Shown here piece after piece: positions 27,201 to 34,962 of a stretch of 64,000 nt of DNA. Each line of letters opens with the position of its first letter. Within the stretch, counting starts at the first letter, position 1. The stretch comes from Rhodospirillaceae bacterium (GTDB lineage: Bacteria > Pseudomonadota > Alphaproteobacteria > DSM-16000 > Inquilinaceae). A program made the translations under genes and the position numbers. The DNA lies in assembly GCA_020638595.1 (NCBI GenBank), contig JACKIG010000009.1, forward strand, positions 124,001 to 188,000, read 5' to 3'. A model generated the notes under the pieces. The model was not told the origin of the DNA, searched no databases, and was given only the letters and a program-made list of their open reading frames with translations.

Positions 27201-28578
27201 GTCGCTGGCGGTGCAGGCCCCGGCCGACCCCGCGACGGGCCTGCCCGTGATCGACGAGGGCGCCGGCGTCACCGGCACCCTGACGGGCAATACCAGCCTG
27301 GACATGCTGAACGACCTGCTGGCGGGCGGGGGCGACCGTGTCACCGGGGCCCTGGCGGTGAACCTCACCGTTGCCGGCACCGTGGGCGAGCCGCTGGTCG
27401 CCGGCACGGTGGAGGTGACGGACGGCAGCTACCGCAACGTCCTGAACGGCGTGCAGCTGGACAACATCGTCGTGCGCCTGGCCGGCGACGGCCAGCGGCT
27501 GACGATCACCGAATTCGCGGCCAGGACGCCCAATGGCGGAACCCTGGGGGCGACCGGCAGCATCGGCGTCGACCCCGACGAGGGCCTGCCGGTCGACGTG
27601 GCGATCGGGTTCGACGATGCCCTGGTCATCAACAGCGACCTGGTCAGCGCCGAGATCCGGGGCGAGATCGGCATCGGCGGGGAGCTGGCCTCCGCCCTGG
27701 CCGTCGACGGGCATATCGACGTGGTGGAAGCGGAAGTGCGGCTGAACAGCCGGCTGCCGCCGTCGATCCCGACCTTGGACGTGGTGGAGGTCAACGTACC
27801 GCCGGAGCTGGCGGCCAGCCGCCCGCCACCGCCGGAACCGCGGGCCGCCGGGCAGTCCGCGCTGCAGGTGGCGCTGAACCTGACGATCGCGGCGAGCGAA
27901 CGGCTGTACGTGCGCGGCCGCGGCCTGGAAGCGGAGATGCAGGGGGACATCGCCATCAGCGGCAGCGCCGACCATCCGAATGTGGCCGGCGGGTTCCAGA
28001 TGCGCCGCGGCCACATGGACATGCTGGGCCGGCGCTTCGAATTCGACCAGGGGACCGTGACCCTGCCGGAAGATGGCACGCTGGACCCCGAGATCGACTT
28101 CGTCGCCCGCACCGACCTGAACGACGCCGTCGCCCAGGTGACGGTGACGGGCCGGGCCTCCGCCCCGCAGATCGCCTTCGATTCGGTGCCCGAACTGCCC
28201 CAGGACGAGATCCTGGCGCGCATCCTGTTCGAAAAGCCCACCAGTTCGCTGACCGCCTTCGAGGCGATCCAGCTGGCGCGCTCCGCCGCGGAGCTGACGG
28301 GCATCGCCCCGGGCAGCGATATCCTGGGCGACGTGCGCGACAGCCTGGGCCTGGACGTCATCGATGTCCGCCAGGATGACGAAAATGTCGAAAGCTCCAC
28401 CCTCAGCGTCGGCCGCTACGTCGACGACAACGTCTATCTGGGGGTCGAACAGGGGCTGGAAGCCGGGTCGAGCCGCGTGACGGTGGAGATCGAGCTTACC
28501 CCCAACATCTCCATCGAAACCGATGTCGGCGCAGACAGCGGCGGCCGTCTCGGCATAAAGATGGAGTGGGACTACTGA
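24217..28578 (+). CDS. tamB: Translocation and assembly module protein TamB
   Basis: 1453 residues. One N-terminal membrane helix (LLWGLLIVLLVPVVVLAAAYG) anchors it in the inner membrane; a Pro-rich stretch (PPPPSPTP) lies near residue 117. The long middle is repetitive beta-strand sequence expected to form a hydrophobic-groove bridge across the periplasm, and the C-terminal DUF490 domain (about 1100-1453) includes GHMDMLGRRFEFDQGTVTL and ends IKMEWDY. TamB pairs with TamA, encoded just upstream in the same operon. Residue composition (Ala, Asp, Gly, Thr, Val) is typical for TamB of high-GC bacteria. Confidence 0.93.
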   Translation: MWLRRLLWGLLIVLLVPVVVLAAAYGWLQTGSGKRWLADQIESAAAGPGMQLAIGELDGSVPFAPVVRDVVMSDDAGAWLTVDRAEVRLDPWALFGGVAKVELIEVGRVELSRPPPPSPTPVEPEPDEPFSWPQLPVDLEVDRLHVDEVVLGAPVLGQPAGFTISGVARLGDVGDGLIVDLAIDRTDAFPGSLTAKLRFVPETQQLTAELHLDEPEGGMLARLAALPSLPALTVDLQGDGTLDAWHADLVVDGGTDLALEATADIAAEPAGRRITLDLAGRVAAFVEGPARPLADADMSVAASVLVGADGPVTVDRLAIAGAFGEVALTGTADLAAETVDLALSVVPAEAERFAYLIGEAAWRDLRLSATATGPMMQPEIALTVAGTGIAYGDMALASLDAVVNAAPNAPVTAANLAVDLRADIAIDGLDLGADAARGLVEEPTRIVFAGTLSPAGDVAVDSLTVDSPLAQLSAEGGAEAWGTGAARVAGSLTVGQLARFQALAGLPLAGAAAIRIDGDWDGDRATVTASAAFDDLVTGIAQADALLGPGPRLALDASLDADGAVQVDSLALTGTGLDLNASGGLGGGSLGIDWQLALADLSAVEPSLAGAVTAEGRITGSPDDPSVSAAVTLTGAQVAGYALGDTDIEADINDLVSAPSGGLSLQGAIAGLPAALAAEIAMDADGAIRLDGIDLTLASLSVGGAVALDPAGLASGQLSVRAGNLGDLRPFTGEALSGMVDATVTLAAADGQQSVDVTAAASGAGLPGTATVSRADLTVRVADALGAPAIDARVQASGILAAGQALDRAVITAQGGLDALAFTADLADDAMALATRGSLALGAGTTRIDLAALTGRYMDVDAALAGPASITLAADGAIAVDNLVITAEGGRLAIDGRYGATSDLVVTMTDLPVELARLFAPDAGLGGRVNGTVRLSGSRAAPQATADITASGITATAVREAGFTGFDAATSMTWQGGRLAVETTVTGSFDGSVTASLAVQAPADPATGLPVIDEGAGVTGTLTGNTSLDMLNDLLAGGGDRVTGALAVNLTVAGTVGEPLVAGTVEVTDGSYRNVLNGVQLDNIVVRLAGDGQRLTITEFAARTPNGGTLGATGSIGVDPDEGLPVDVAIGFDDALVINSDLVSAEIRGEIGIGGELASALAVDGHIDVVEAEVRLNSRLPPSIPTLDVVEVNVPPELAASRPPPPEPRAAGQSALQVALNLTIAASERLYVRGRGLEAEMQGDIAISGSADHPNVAGGFQMRRGHMDMLGRRFEFDQGTVTLPEDGTLDPEIDFVARTDLNDAVAQVTVTGRASAPQIAFDSVPELPQDEILARILFEKPTSSLTAFEAIQLARSAAELTGIAPGSDILGDVRDSLGLDVIDVRQDDENVESSTLSVGRYVDDNVYLGVEQGLEAGSSRVTVEIELTPNISIETDVGADSGGRLGIKMEWDY

Positions 28579-28618
28579 GCGATGCCGCGGCGTCGGCGCG
28601 ACGGGAAGGGGGAGGCCG

Positions 28619-29314
28619 GTGGATGCGCTGAGGACGGCGGACTATCTGGGCCTGGCCGGGTTCTTCATCGGGTGGGCCGGCTATTCCTGGTATGCCGACA
28701 CCAGCCGCTGGTCGGTGCGCAGCATTACCCATGTGATCAACAGCTACCGCATGGCCTGGGGGCGGGCGATGCTGCAGCGCGAGGTCCGCGTCGTCGACAC
28801 GACCATGGTCGGCAACATCCTGACCGGCATCGCCTTCTTCTCGTCCACCACCATCCTGATCATCGGCGGGCTGGTGGCCCTTCTGGGCGCGCGCGACCAG
28901 GCGATCGCGGCCCTGGCGCTGCTGCCCTTCGCCGACACGACCACGCCGGCGGCTTGGGAGATCAAGGTGCTGCTGCTGCTGACGATCTTCGTCTACGGCT
29001 TCTTCAAGTTCGCCTGGGCCTTCCGGCTGGCCAACTACTGCTCGATCCTGATCGGGTCCGGCCCGATCCAGGGCCGCGTGCTGACGCCGGAGGGCGAGGC
29101 CCATGCCTGCCGCGCCGCGGCCATGCTGGCCCTGGTGGCCCGCCACAACAACCACGGCTTCCGGGCGTATTTCTTCGCATTGGCGGCGCTGGGCTGGTTC
29201 GTCCATCCCATGGTCTTCGTCGCCGCCACCGGGCTGGTCATCTGGGTGATCTACCGCCGCGAGTTCCGGTCCAACGCCTACCGCACGCTGGCGGGCGATC
29301 CGCAGGCCCCGTGA
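28619..29314 (+). CDS. DUF599 membrane protein
   Basis: 231 residues with about four hydrophobic segments (NILTGIAFFSSTTILIIGGLV, KVLLLLTIFVYGFFKFAWAF and two near the C-terminus). The N-terminal RSITHVINSYRMAWGRAMLQRE segment is typical of DUF599, whose function is unknown. The start is GTG at 28619, set by the strong AAGGGGGAGG ribosome site a few bases before it; no ATG competes. It follows tamB by 40 bases and may share its transcript. It ends 19 bases from the convergent solute-binding protein gene. Confidence 0.85.
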   Translation: MDALRTADYLGLAGFFIGWAGYSWYADTSRWSVRSITHVINSYRMAWGRAMLQREVRVVDTTMVGNILTGIAFFSSTTILIIGGLVALLGARDQAIAALALLPFADTTTPAAWEIKVLLLLTIFVYGFFKFAWAFRLANYCSILIGSGPIQGRVLTPEGEAHACRAAAMLALVARHNNHGFRAYFFALAALGWFVHPMVFVAATGLVIWVIYRREFRSNAYRTLAGDPQAP

Positions 29315-29333
29315 CGGTGCGGGGGACGGCGGC

Positions 29334-31127
29334 TCAAGGCACCTGCCACATCGATTCGACGACCAGTCCATAGAGCGGGTCCGCGTCGCGCACCCAGTCG
29401 AGATCGCCCCAGAAGGCGATGCGGTCGACGGTATCGTAGTACAGGGGGACCACGTAATTGCCCCACAGCAGCACCCGGTCCAGCGCCCGGGCGGCGGCGA
29501 CCAGGGCGTCGCGGTCGCGGGCATCTTCCAGCGCCCCGATCAGCGCATCGACCGCCGCATCCTCCACGCCGGCATAGTTGCGCGACCCTTCCGTCGCCGC
29601 ACTGCCGCTGCCCCAATAGAGGTTCTGTTCCGCCCCGGGCGACAGGGTCACGGGCCAGCGGAAGCGGATCATGTCGAAGTCGAACGTGGCCGTACGTGCG
29701 GTGTACTGTGCCGTGTCCACCGTACGTACGGATGCCTGGATGCCCAGCCGCTGCAACGTGTCGGCATAGGCCAGCGCAATGCGCTCGTCCGACGGATCGT
29801 TCAGCAGGATCTCAAAGGCGAAGGGGCGCCCGTCGCCGTCCACCAGCGTGCCGCGATCGATGGTCCAGCCCGCGTCCTGCAGCAGGTCGCGCGCCGTCCG
29901 CAGGTTTTCCCGCGCCCGGCCGCTGCCGTCGGTGGCGGGCACCGTGTAGGGCTCGGCGAAGGCCGCGGCCGGCACGATGTCCCGCAGCGGCTCCAGCAGC
30001 GCCAGCTCCGCCCCCTCCGGCAGGCCGTGGGAGGCCAGGTCGGAATTGGCGAAATAGCTGTCGGCCCTCCGGTAGCGGCCATAGAGAAGGGTGCGGTTGA
30101 TCCATTCGAAGTCGAAGGCGTAGATCAGGGCACGGCGCACCCGCGGGTCGGCAAACAGCGCGCGCCGGCTGTTGAAGACGAAACCGCTCATCCCCTCCGG
30201 GCGGTGGTGCGGCCATTCCAGCAGGGTGACGTCGCCGCGCCGGGCCGCCGGGAAGTCATAGTCGGTCGCCCACGCTTCGGCGCTGGTCTCGCGCCGGAAG
30301 TTGTATTCCCCGCTCTTGAACGCCTCGATGGCGATGGCGGTGTCGCGGTAGTAGTCGAAGCGCAGCGTCGTGAAATTGTGCATGCCGCGGAACACGGGCA
30401 GGTCGTCCGCCCACCAGTCCTCGACCCGCGAGAACGCGATGCTGCGGCCGGGATCGACGGCGCTGATGCGGTAGGGGCCGCTGCCCAGCGGGATGTCCAG
30501 CGACGTCCGGTCGATGGGGTGCTGCGTGTAGTAGGCGCGGCTCAGCACCGGCATCAGCGCGATGATCAGCGGCGTCTCGCGGTCGGCCTCGTCATTGAGG
30601 GTGAAGCGGATGCCGTCGTCGCCGATCCTCTCGACCGATGCGATGCGGTCGTAGTTGCGGCGGAAGCCCGGTGTGCCGTGCTCGCGCAGCGTCTCCATTG
30701 TGAACTGGACGTCGTCGACGGTGATCGGCGTGCCGTCGTGGAAGCGGGCGTCGGGGTTCAGGCGGAAGGCCACCCAGCTGCGATCGGCGGGGGTCTCGAT
30801 CGACCGCGCGACATAGCCGTACAGGCTGAACGGCTCGTCCCACGACCGCTCCATCAGGCTGGCGAAGTGGTAGGCGCGCACGCCGGCCGCGGTGCGGCCG
30901 ATGACGATGAAGGGGTTCAGGCTGTCGAACGTGCCGGTGGTCGCCTGGACCAGGGTGCCGCCGCGCGGGGCATCGGGATCGGCATAGCTCAGATGATCGA
31001 AATCCGCGGGATACAGCGGCTCGCCATGCATGGCGATGCCGTGGGCCGGCCCGGTCCCGTCGGCCAAGGCGGGAAGGGCAGGCCCGAAGGCCGCAACCAG
31101 GCCGAGGGCGGCCAGACATCGCTTCAT
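29334..31127 (-). CDS. Family-5 periplasmic solute-binding protein (YejA-like oligopeptide type)
   Basis: 597 residues with a signal peptide (LAALGLVAAFGPALPALA). The mature protein opens AHGIAMHGEPLYPADFDHLSYADPDAPRGG in the manner of YejA-type proteins, which bind peptides or microcin C-like molecules for an ABC importer. Other family-5 landmarks are DARFHDGTPITVDDVQFT and DPRVRRALIYAFDFEWINRT. No permease or ATPase gene is adjacent, which is unusual for this family; the dppBC-like permeases at 43.0-44.9 kb are a possible but unproven partner. ATG at 31127 fits the signal peptide. Confidence 0.9.
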   Translation of the reverse strand: MKRCLAALGLVAAFGPALPALADGTGPAHGIAMHGEPLYPADFDHLSYADPDAPRGGTLVQATTGTFDSLNPFIVIGRTAAGVRAYHFASLMERSWDEPFSLYGYVARSIETPADRSWVAFRLNPDARFHDGTPITVDDVQFTMETLREHGTPGFRRNYDRIASVERIGDDGIRFTLNDEADRETPLIIALMPVLSRAYYTQHPIDRTSLDIPLGSGPYRISAVDPGRSIAFSRVEDWWADDLPVFRGMHNFTTLRFDYYRDTAIAIEAFKSGEYNFRRETSAEAWATDYDFPAARRGDVTLLEWPHHRPEGMSGFVFNSRRALFADPRVRRALIYAFDFEWINRTLLYGRYRRADSYFANSDLASHGLPEGAELALLEPLRDIVPAAAFAEPYTVPATDGSGRARENLRTARDLLQDAGWTIDRGTLVDGDGRPFAFEILLNDPSDERIALAYADTLQRLGIQASVRTVDTAQYTARTATFDFDMIRFRWPVTLSPGAEQNLYWGSGSAATEGSRNYAGVEDAAVDALIGALEDARDRDALVAAARALDRVLLWGNYVVPLYYDTVDRIAFWGDLDWVRDADPLYGLVVESMWQVP

Positions 31128-31296
31128 CCCGCTGGTGCTCCCGCATCGGTGTCGCCGACCGGCAGTGTCGGCATGCAGCCGGGCGGGCGCAAGCGTCCCG
31201 GCATTGCGGGGCTCCCCGGGTCCCTCTACATCTCACGCAACGGCACGAACGGCCGGGGACGCGCCCGGCCCGTGCGGCCGACGGGGGAGGGGAACC

Positions 31297-32205
31297 ATGC
31301 GCTTGCGATTCGTCACTGCGGACGTGTTCACCGACCGTGCATTCGGCGGCAACCCGCTGGCCGTGCTGCCGGACGCGCGGGGATTGACCGACGACCGCAT
31401 GCAGGCGATCGCGCGGGAGTTCAATTATTCCGAAACGGTCTTCGTCCTGCCGCCGGACACGCCGGATCATACGCGCCGGGTGCGCATATTCACCCCCGCG
31501 GCGGAAGTGCCCTTCGCCGGCCACCCGACCGTCGGCACCGCCCATGTGCTGGCGGCGCTGGGCGAAATCCCGCTGACCGGGTCGGACACGCGGATCGTGC
31601 TGGAAGAGGGGGTCGGTCCGGTGCCGGTGACGATCCGGTGCGTCGACGGGCGGCCGGACTTCTGCCAGCTGGCGGTGGCCAGGCTGCCGGAATTCGGGCC
31701 GGAGCCGCCGCCCCCCGACGCGTTGGCGGCGATGCTGTCGCTGCGGGCGGACGACCTGTCGGATCAGCCGCCGGCGCGGGCGGTGTCGTGCGGCGTGCCC
31801 TTCCTGTTCGTGACGCTGCGCAACCGCGACGCGGTGGGCCGGGCGCAGCTGCGGCGCGAGGTGTGGGAAACGCTGCTCCGCGACGCCTGGGCCACGGAAG
31901 TGTTCGTCTTCGCCTTCGATGCCGGGCGGGCGGAGGCGCAGGTCCGCGCGCGCATGTTCGCACCGGCCTTCGGCATCGCGGAGGACCCGGCCACCGGCTC
32001 GGCCGCCGCGGCGCTGGCCGGCCACCTGGCCGACTGCCAGCCGATGCGCGACGGAACCCTGCGCTGGGTCATCGAACAGGGCGTGGAAATGGGCCGGCCG
32101 AGCCTGCTGGAGGCCGAGGCCGACAAGGTGGACGGCGCCATCACGGCCGTGCGCGTGGGCGGCCGGACCGTGCTGATCACCGAAGGGACGATCGACGTCC
32201 CATAG
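31297..32205 (+). CDS. PhzF family isomerase/epimerase-like protein
   Basis: 302 residues, standard size. The family signature is clear: FVTADVFTDRAFGGNPLAVL at the start, the catalytic-loop region FNYSETVFVLPP with the conserved Glu, FTPAAEVPFAGHPTVGTAHVL, and AEDPATGSAAAALAGHLAD near the C-terminus. PhzF itself isomerises a phenazine precursor, but most members outside phenazine clusters have unknown substrates, and no phenazine genes are present here. ATG at 31297 has the ribosome site GGGGGAGGGGAA. It is divergent from the solute-binding protein (169-bp gap). Confidence 0.88.
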   Translation: MRLRFVTADVFTDRAFGGNPLAVLPDARGLTDDRMQAIAREFNYSETVFVLPPDTPDHTRRVRIFTPAAEVPFAGHPTVGTAHVLAALGEIPLTGSDTRIVLEEGVGPVPVTIRCVDGRPDFCQLAVARLPEFGPEPPPPDALAAMLSLRADDLSDQPPARAVSCGVPFLFVTLRNRDAVGRAQLRREVWETLLRDAWATEVFVFAFDAGRAEAQVRARMFAPAFGIAEDPATGSAAAALAGHLADCQPMRDGTLRWVIEQGVEMGRPSLLEAEADKVDGAITAVRVGGRTVLITEGTIDVP

Positions 32206-32262
32206 GGCCGGATCGGGGGGCGCCGGCGGGGCGCCCCCCAACACTGCCGGACCCCGTCGGCG

Positions 32263-32865
32263 TCAGCCGGCGAAGATCAGGCCCAGGCCCGTGGCGGCGA
32301 TCGCCGCACCGGCGGCGCGCACCACCATCGGCCCGGCGACCTTGCGGAAGCCGAAGCCGAGCGCGAGGCCGGCGATGTGCAGTCCGGCGGTCGCCAGGGT
32401 GAAGCCGGCGAAATAGGCAAGCCCGCTGGCGGTGGCCGGCATCTCCATCGCGTGGGCATGGCCGTGGAAGATGGCGGCCAGCGCGATGCCGGCGATGGCC
32501 AGCGCCATGGGCAGCTGCGGCCGCAACGCCAGGACGGCGCCCAGGGCGACAACCGAGCCCGCGATCATCAGTTCCACCCCCGGCAGGCCGATGGCGGCCA
32601 TGCCCAGGCCGGCACCCAGCAGCATGGCGGAAACGAACGCCACGGGCATCGCCCACAGGGCACGCCCGCCGACCAGCCCGGCCCACAGGCCGACGCCGAC
32701 CATCACCAGCAGGTGGTCGGCCCCGAAGATCGGATGCGACAGGCCGGCGGCGAAGCCGGACGTGGCGCCGACGCCGGTATGGGCCTCGGCGGTGCCGGCC
32801 AGCAGCACCAGTGCCGCCGCCGCACCCAAGGTCCGCCCGGCGGTGGTCAACAGCTTGGGGTTCAT
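32263..32865 (-). CDS. HupE/UreJ family metal transporter-like protein
   Basis: 200 residues with a signal-like N-terminus ending TAEAHTG and about six hydrophobic segments. The family motif HPIFGADHLLVMVGVGLWAG is intact and a second His-rich motif (FHGHAHAMEMP) follows. HupE/UreJ proteins are linked to nickel or cobalt uptake in hydrogenase and urease clusters; no such enzymes are in this window, so the metal is uncertain. It stands alone on the minus strand, downstream of the repeat-rich gap after purH. Confidence 0.88.
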   Translation of the reverse strand: MNPKLLTTAGRTLGAAAALVLLAGTAEAHTGVGATSGFAAGLSHPIFGADHLLVMVGVGLWAGLVGGRALWAMPVAFVSAMLLGAGLGMAAIGLPGVELMIAGSVVALGAVLALRPQLPMALAIAGIALAAIFHGHAHAMEMPATASGLAYFAGFTLATAGLHIAGLALGFGFRKVAGPMVVRAAGAAIAATGLGLIFAG

Positions 32866-32972
32866 CAGTGCCTCTCCTCGTTGTCGCTCGGGGTCCGGCA
32901 GGGTTCGGCCGGGCGGCCGCCGCCGGTTTCCCGGGGTTCGCAGTCCTCGTACGGGAAAAAGTGCCCGTCCGA

Positions 32973-33105
32973 ATTCGCCCCGTCAACGAGTGTGAGGGCC
33001 GCGACATCCGTGGCGCCGATGTCGGCTGACATTCCGTTGATCGATGCGCCGGCCCCCAGGGTGCGGACATCGTCCAGGGAGGTCCCCGCCTTCGCGGGGA
33101 CGACG
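32973..33105. repeat. Tandem repeat unit 1 (133 bp, period 140)
   Basis: This unit begins ATTCGC..CGTCAACGAG and ends GCGGGGACGACG. It recurs with scattered substitutions at 33113-33245 after a 7-base spacer. The last 25 bases form a palindrome, GGTCCCCGC-CTTC-GCGGGGAC. The whole gap between hupE and purH (32866-33347) contains these repeats and no plausible gene. It resembles the dispersed palindromic elements common between genes in alphaproteobacteria. Confidence 0.9.
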
Positions 33106-33112
33106 ATACTCT

Positions 33113-33245
33113 ATTCGCGCCGTCAACGAGTGTGAGGGCCGCGACATCCGTGGCGCCGATGTCGGCAGACGTACCGTTGATCGATGTGCCGGCCCCCAGG
33201 GTCCGGACATGGTCCGGGGAGGTCCCGGCCTTCGCGGGGACGACG
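33113..33245. repeat. Tandem repeat unit 2 (133 bp, period 140)
   Basis: A near-copy of 32973-33105, with differences clustered in the middle (for example GGCTGACATT against GGCAGACGTA). Its 3' part is also the left arm of the long inverted repeat at 33213-33304. Divergence between the units suggests the duplication is not very recent. Confidence 0.9.
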
Positions 33246-33304
33246 GAGAGTTCCGAAATCCAAGGCCCCATCGTCGTCCCCGCGAAGGCGGGGACCTCCC
33301 CGGA
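33213..33304. repeat. 33-bp inverted repeat capable of a long hairpin
   Basis: Bases 33213-33245 and 33272-33304 are reverse complements at 32 of 33 positions, separated by 26 bases. Each arm itself contains the small palindrome CCCGC-GAAG-GCGGG. Transcribed from the purH side, it would form a very stable stem starting 44 bases after the purH stop, where it could end the operon transcript or protect its 3' end. There is no T-run. It is best viewed as a third, inverted copy of the repeat's palindromic tail. Confidence 0.85.
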
Positions 33305-33347
33305 CGGTGTGCGGCTTGCGGGTCGACCCGATGGATCCGGGCAGCCC

Positions 33348-34940
33348 TCAATGCCGGAAATGGCGCATGCCGGTGAAGACCATGGCCACGCCGGCGCGGT
33401 TGGCGGCCTCGATCACCTCGCCGTCGCGCATCGAGCCGCCGGGCTGGACGACCGCCGTGGCGCCGGCGGCGATCGCGGCCTCCAGCCCGTCGGCAAAGGG
33501 GAAGAAGGCGTCGGAGGCGACGACCGACCCCTTGGTGCGGCTTCCCGGGGCCTCGTTCTCGCGCCGGCCCATCTCGTCGGCCTTCTCCGCGGCGATACGG
33601 GCGCTGTCCACCCGGCTCATCTGCCCGGCGCCGACGCCGACCAGCGTCTGGCCCTTGGCATAGACGATGGCGTTGGACTTGACGTGCTTGACCACGCGCC
33701 AGGCGAAGTCGAGGTCGGCAAGCTCCGCCTCCGTGGGTGCGCGCTCGGTCACGACCTTGAAGTCGGCGGCGCCGACATGGCCGTTGTCGCGGTCCTGCAC
33801 CAGGAAGCCGCCGGCCAGTGCGCGGATGGTGTGGCCACGGGCGGCGGGGTCGGGCAGGCTTCCGGCATCCAGCAGGCGCAGGTTCTTCTTCGCCGACAGG
33901 ATGGCGGCCGCGTCCTCGTCGATGCCGGGGGCGATCACGACCTCCAGGAACAGCTCGGCGACCGCATGCGCCGTGGCCGCGTCCAGCCGGCGGTTGACCG
34001 CGACGATGCCGCCGAAGGCGCTGACCGGGTCGCCGGCCAGGGCCTTCAGGTACGACTCCACCAGCGTCGCGCCGTGGGCGGCCCCGCAGGGGTTGGCGTG
34101 CTTGACGATGACGGTGGCCGGGCGATCGGCGTCCAGCTCCGCCACCAGTTCGAAGGCGGCGTCGGTGTCGTTGAGGTTGTTGTAGCTCAGCTCCTTGCCC
34201 TGCACCTGGCGGGCCGTGGCCGCGCCCGCGCGATGGGGGGCGGCGGTGTAGAGCGCGGCTTCCTGGTGCGGGTTCTCGCCATAGCGCAGCGACTGGGCAA
34301 GCTGGCCGCCCAGCGTGTAGTGCCGGGGGAAGGGCTCGCCGACATGGCCGCAGAACCACTGGGCGATGGCGGCGTCATAGGCGGCAGTGCGGGCGAAGGC
34401 GGCGGCGGCCAGGCGCGCGCGCAGGCGGCCGGTGGTGTTGCCGTCGAAGTCCGCCAGCTCCGCCAGCAGGGCCGGATAGTCGCTGGGGTCGGTGACGACG
34501 GCGACGAATTCGTGGTTCTTCGCGGCAGCCCGGATCATGGCCACCCCGCCGATGTCGATGTTCTCGATCGCCGCCGCGGCGTCGGCGGACCGGCGCACCG
34601 TCTCCTCGAACGGATAGAGGTTGCTGACCAGCAGGTCGATGGGCGCGATGCCATAGTCGGTCAGCGCTTCCAGATGCTCTTCGCTGTCGCGCCGGGCCAA
34701 CAGGCCGCCATGGATCTTCGGGTGCAGCGTCTTCACCCGGCCGTCCATGATCTCCGGGAAGCCGGTATGGCTCGACACCTCCTTCACCGGGATGTCGGCC
34801 TCTTCCAGCGCCCGTGCGGTGCCGCCGGTGGACAGGATCTCCACGCCCCGGTCGGCCAGATAGGCGGCGAGGTCGACGACCCCGTCCTTGTCCGACACCG
34901 AAACCAGGGCACGGCGGACGGGCATCAGGTGTTCTGACAT
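33348..34940 (-). CDS. purH: Bifunctional AICAR transformylase/IMP cyclohydrolase PurH
   Basis: 530 residues, the normal length. The N-terminal MGS-like IMP cyclohydrolase domain (RALVSVSDKDGVVDLAAYLADRGVEILSTGGT) performs the last step of purine synthesis; the C-terminal transformylase domain has the catalytic KHANPCGAA motif and ends with SDAFFPFADG and TGMRHFRH. ATG at 34940 has AAGGAG nine bases upstream. It is the last gene of the rsmB-rpe-heparinase-cyclase-purH run, 22 bases after the cyclase stop. Confidence 0.97.
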   Translation of the reverse strand: MSEHLMPVRRALVSVSDKDGVVDLAAYLADRGVEILSTGGTARALEEADIPVKEVSSHTGFPEIMDGRVKTLHPKIHGGLLARRDSEEHLEALTDYGIAPIDLLVSNLYPFEETVRRSADAAAAIENIDIGGVAMIRAAAKNHEFVAVVTDPSDYPALLAELADFDGNTTGRLRARLAAAAFARTAAYDAAIAQWFCGHVGEPFPRHYTLGGQLAQSLRYGENPHQEAALYTAAPHRAGAATARQVQGKELSYNNLNDTDAAFELVAELDADRPATVIVKHANPCGAAHGATLVESYLKALAGDPVSAFGGIVAVNRRLDAATAHAVAELFLEVVIAPGIDEDAAAILSAKKNLRLLDAGSLPDPAARGHTIRALAGGFLVQDRDNGHVGAADFKVVTERAPTEAELADLDFAWRVVKHVKSNAIVYAKGQTLVGVGAGQMSRVDSARIAAEKADEMGRRENEAPGSRTKGSVVASDAFFPFADGLEAAIAAGATAVVQPGGSMRDGEVIEAANRAGVAMVFTGMRHFRH

Positions 34941-34962
34941 GCGCTACGGCTCCTTGGGCGGG

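Noticed and set aside
32973..33304. CRISPR array
   Set aside because: Only two 133-bp units with divergent interiors and no short regular repeat-spacer pattern, and no cas gene.
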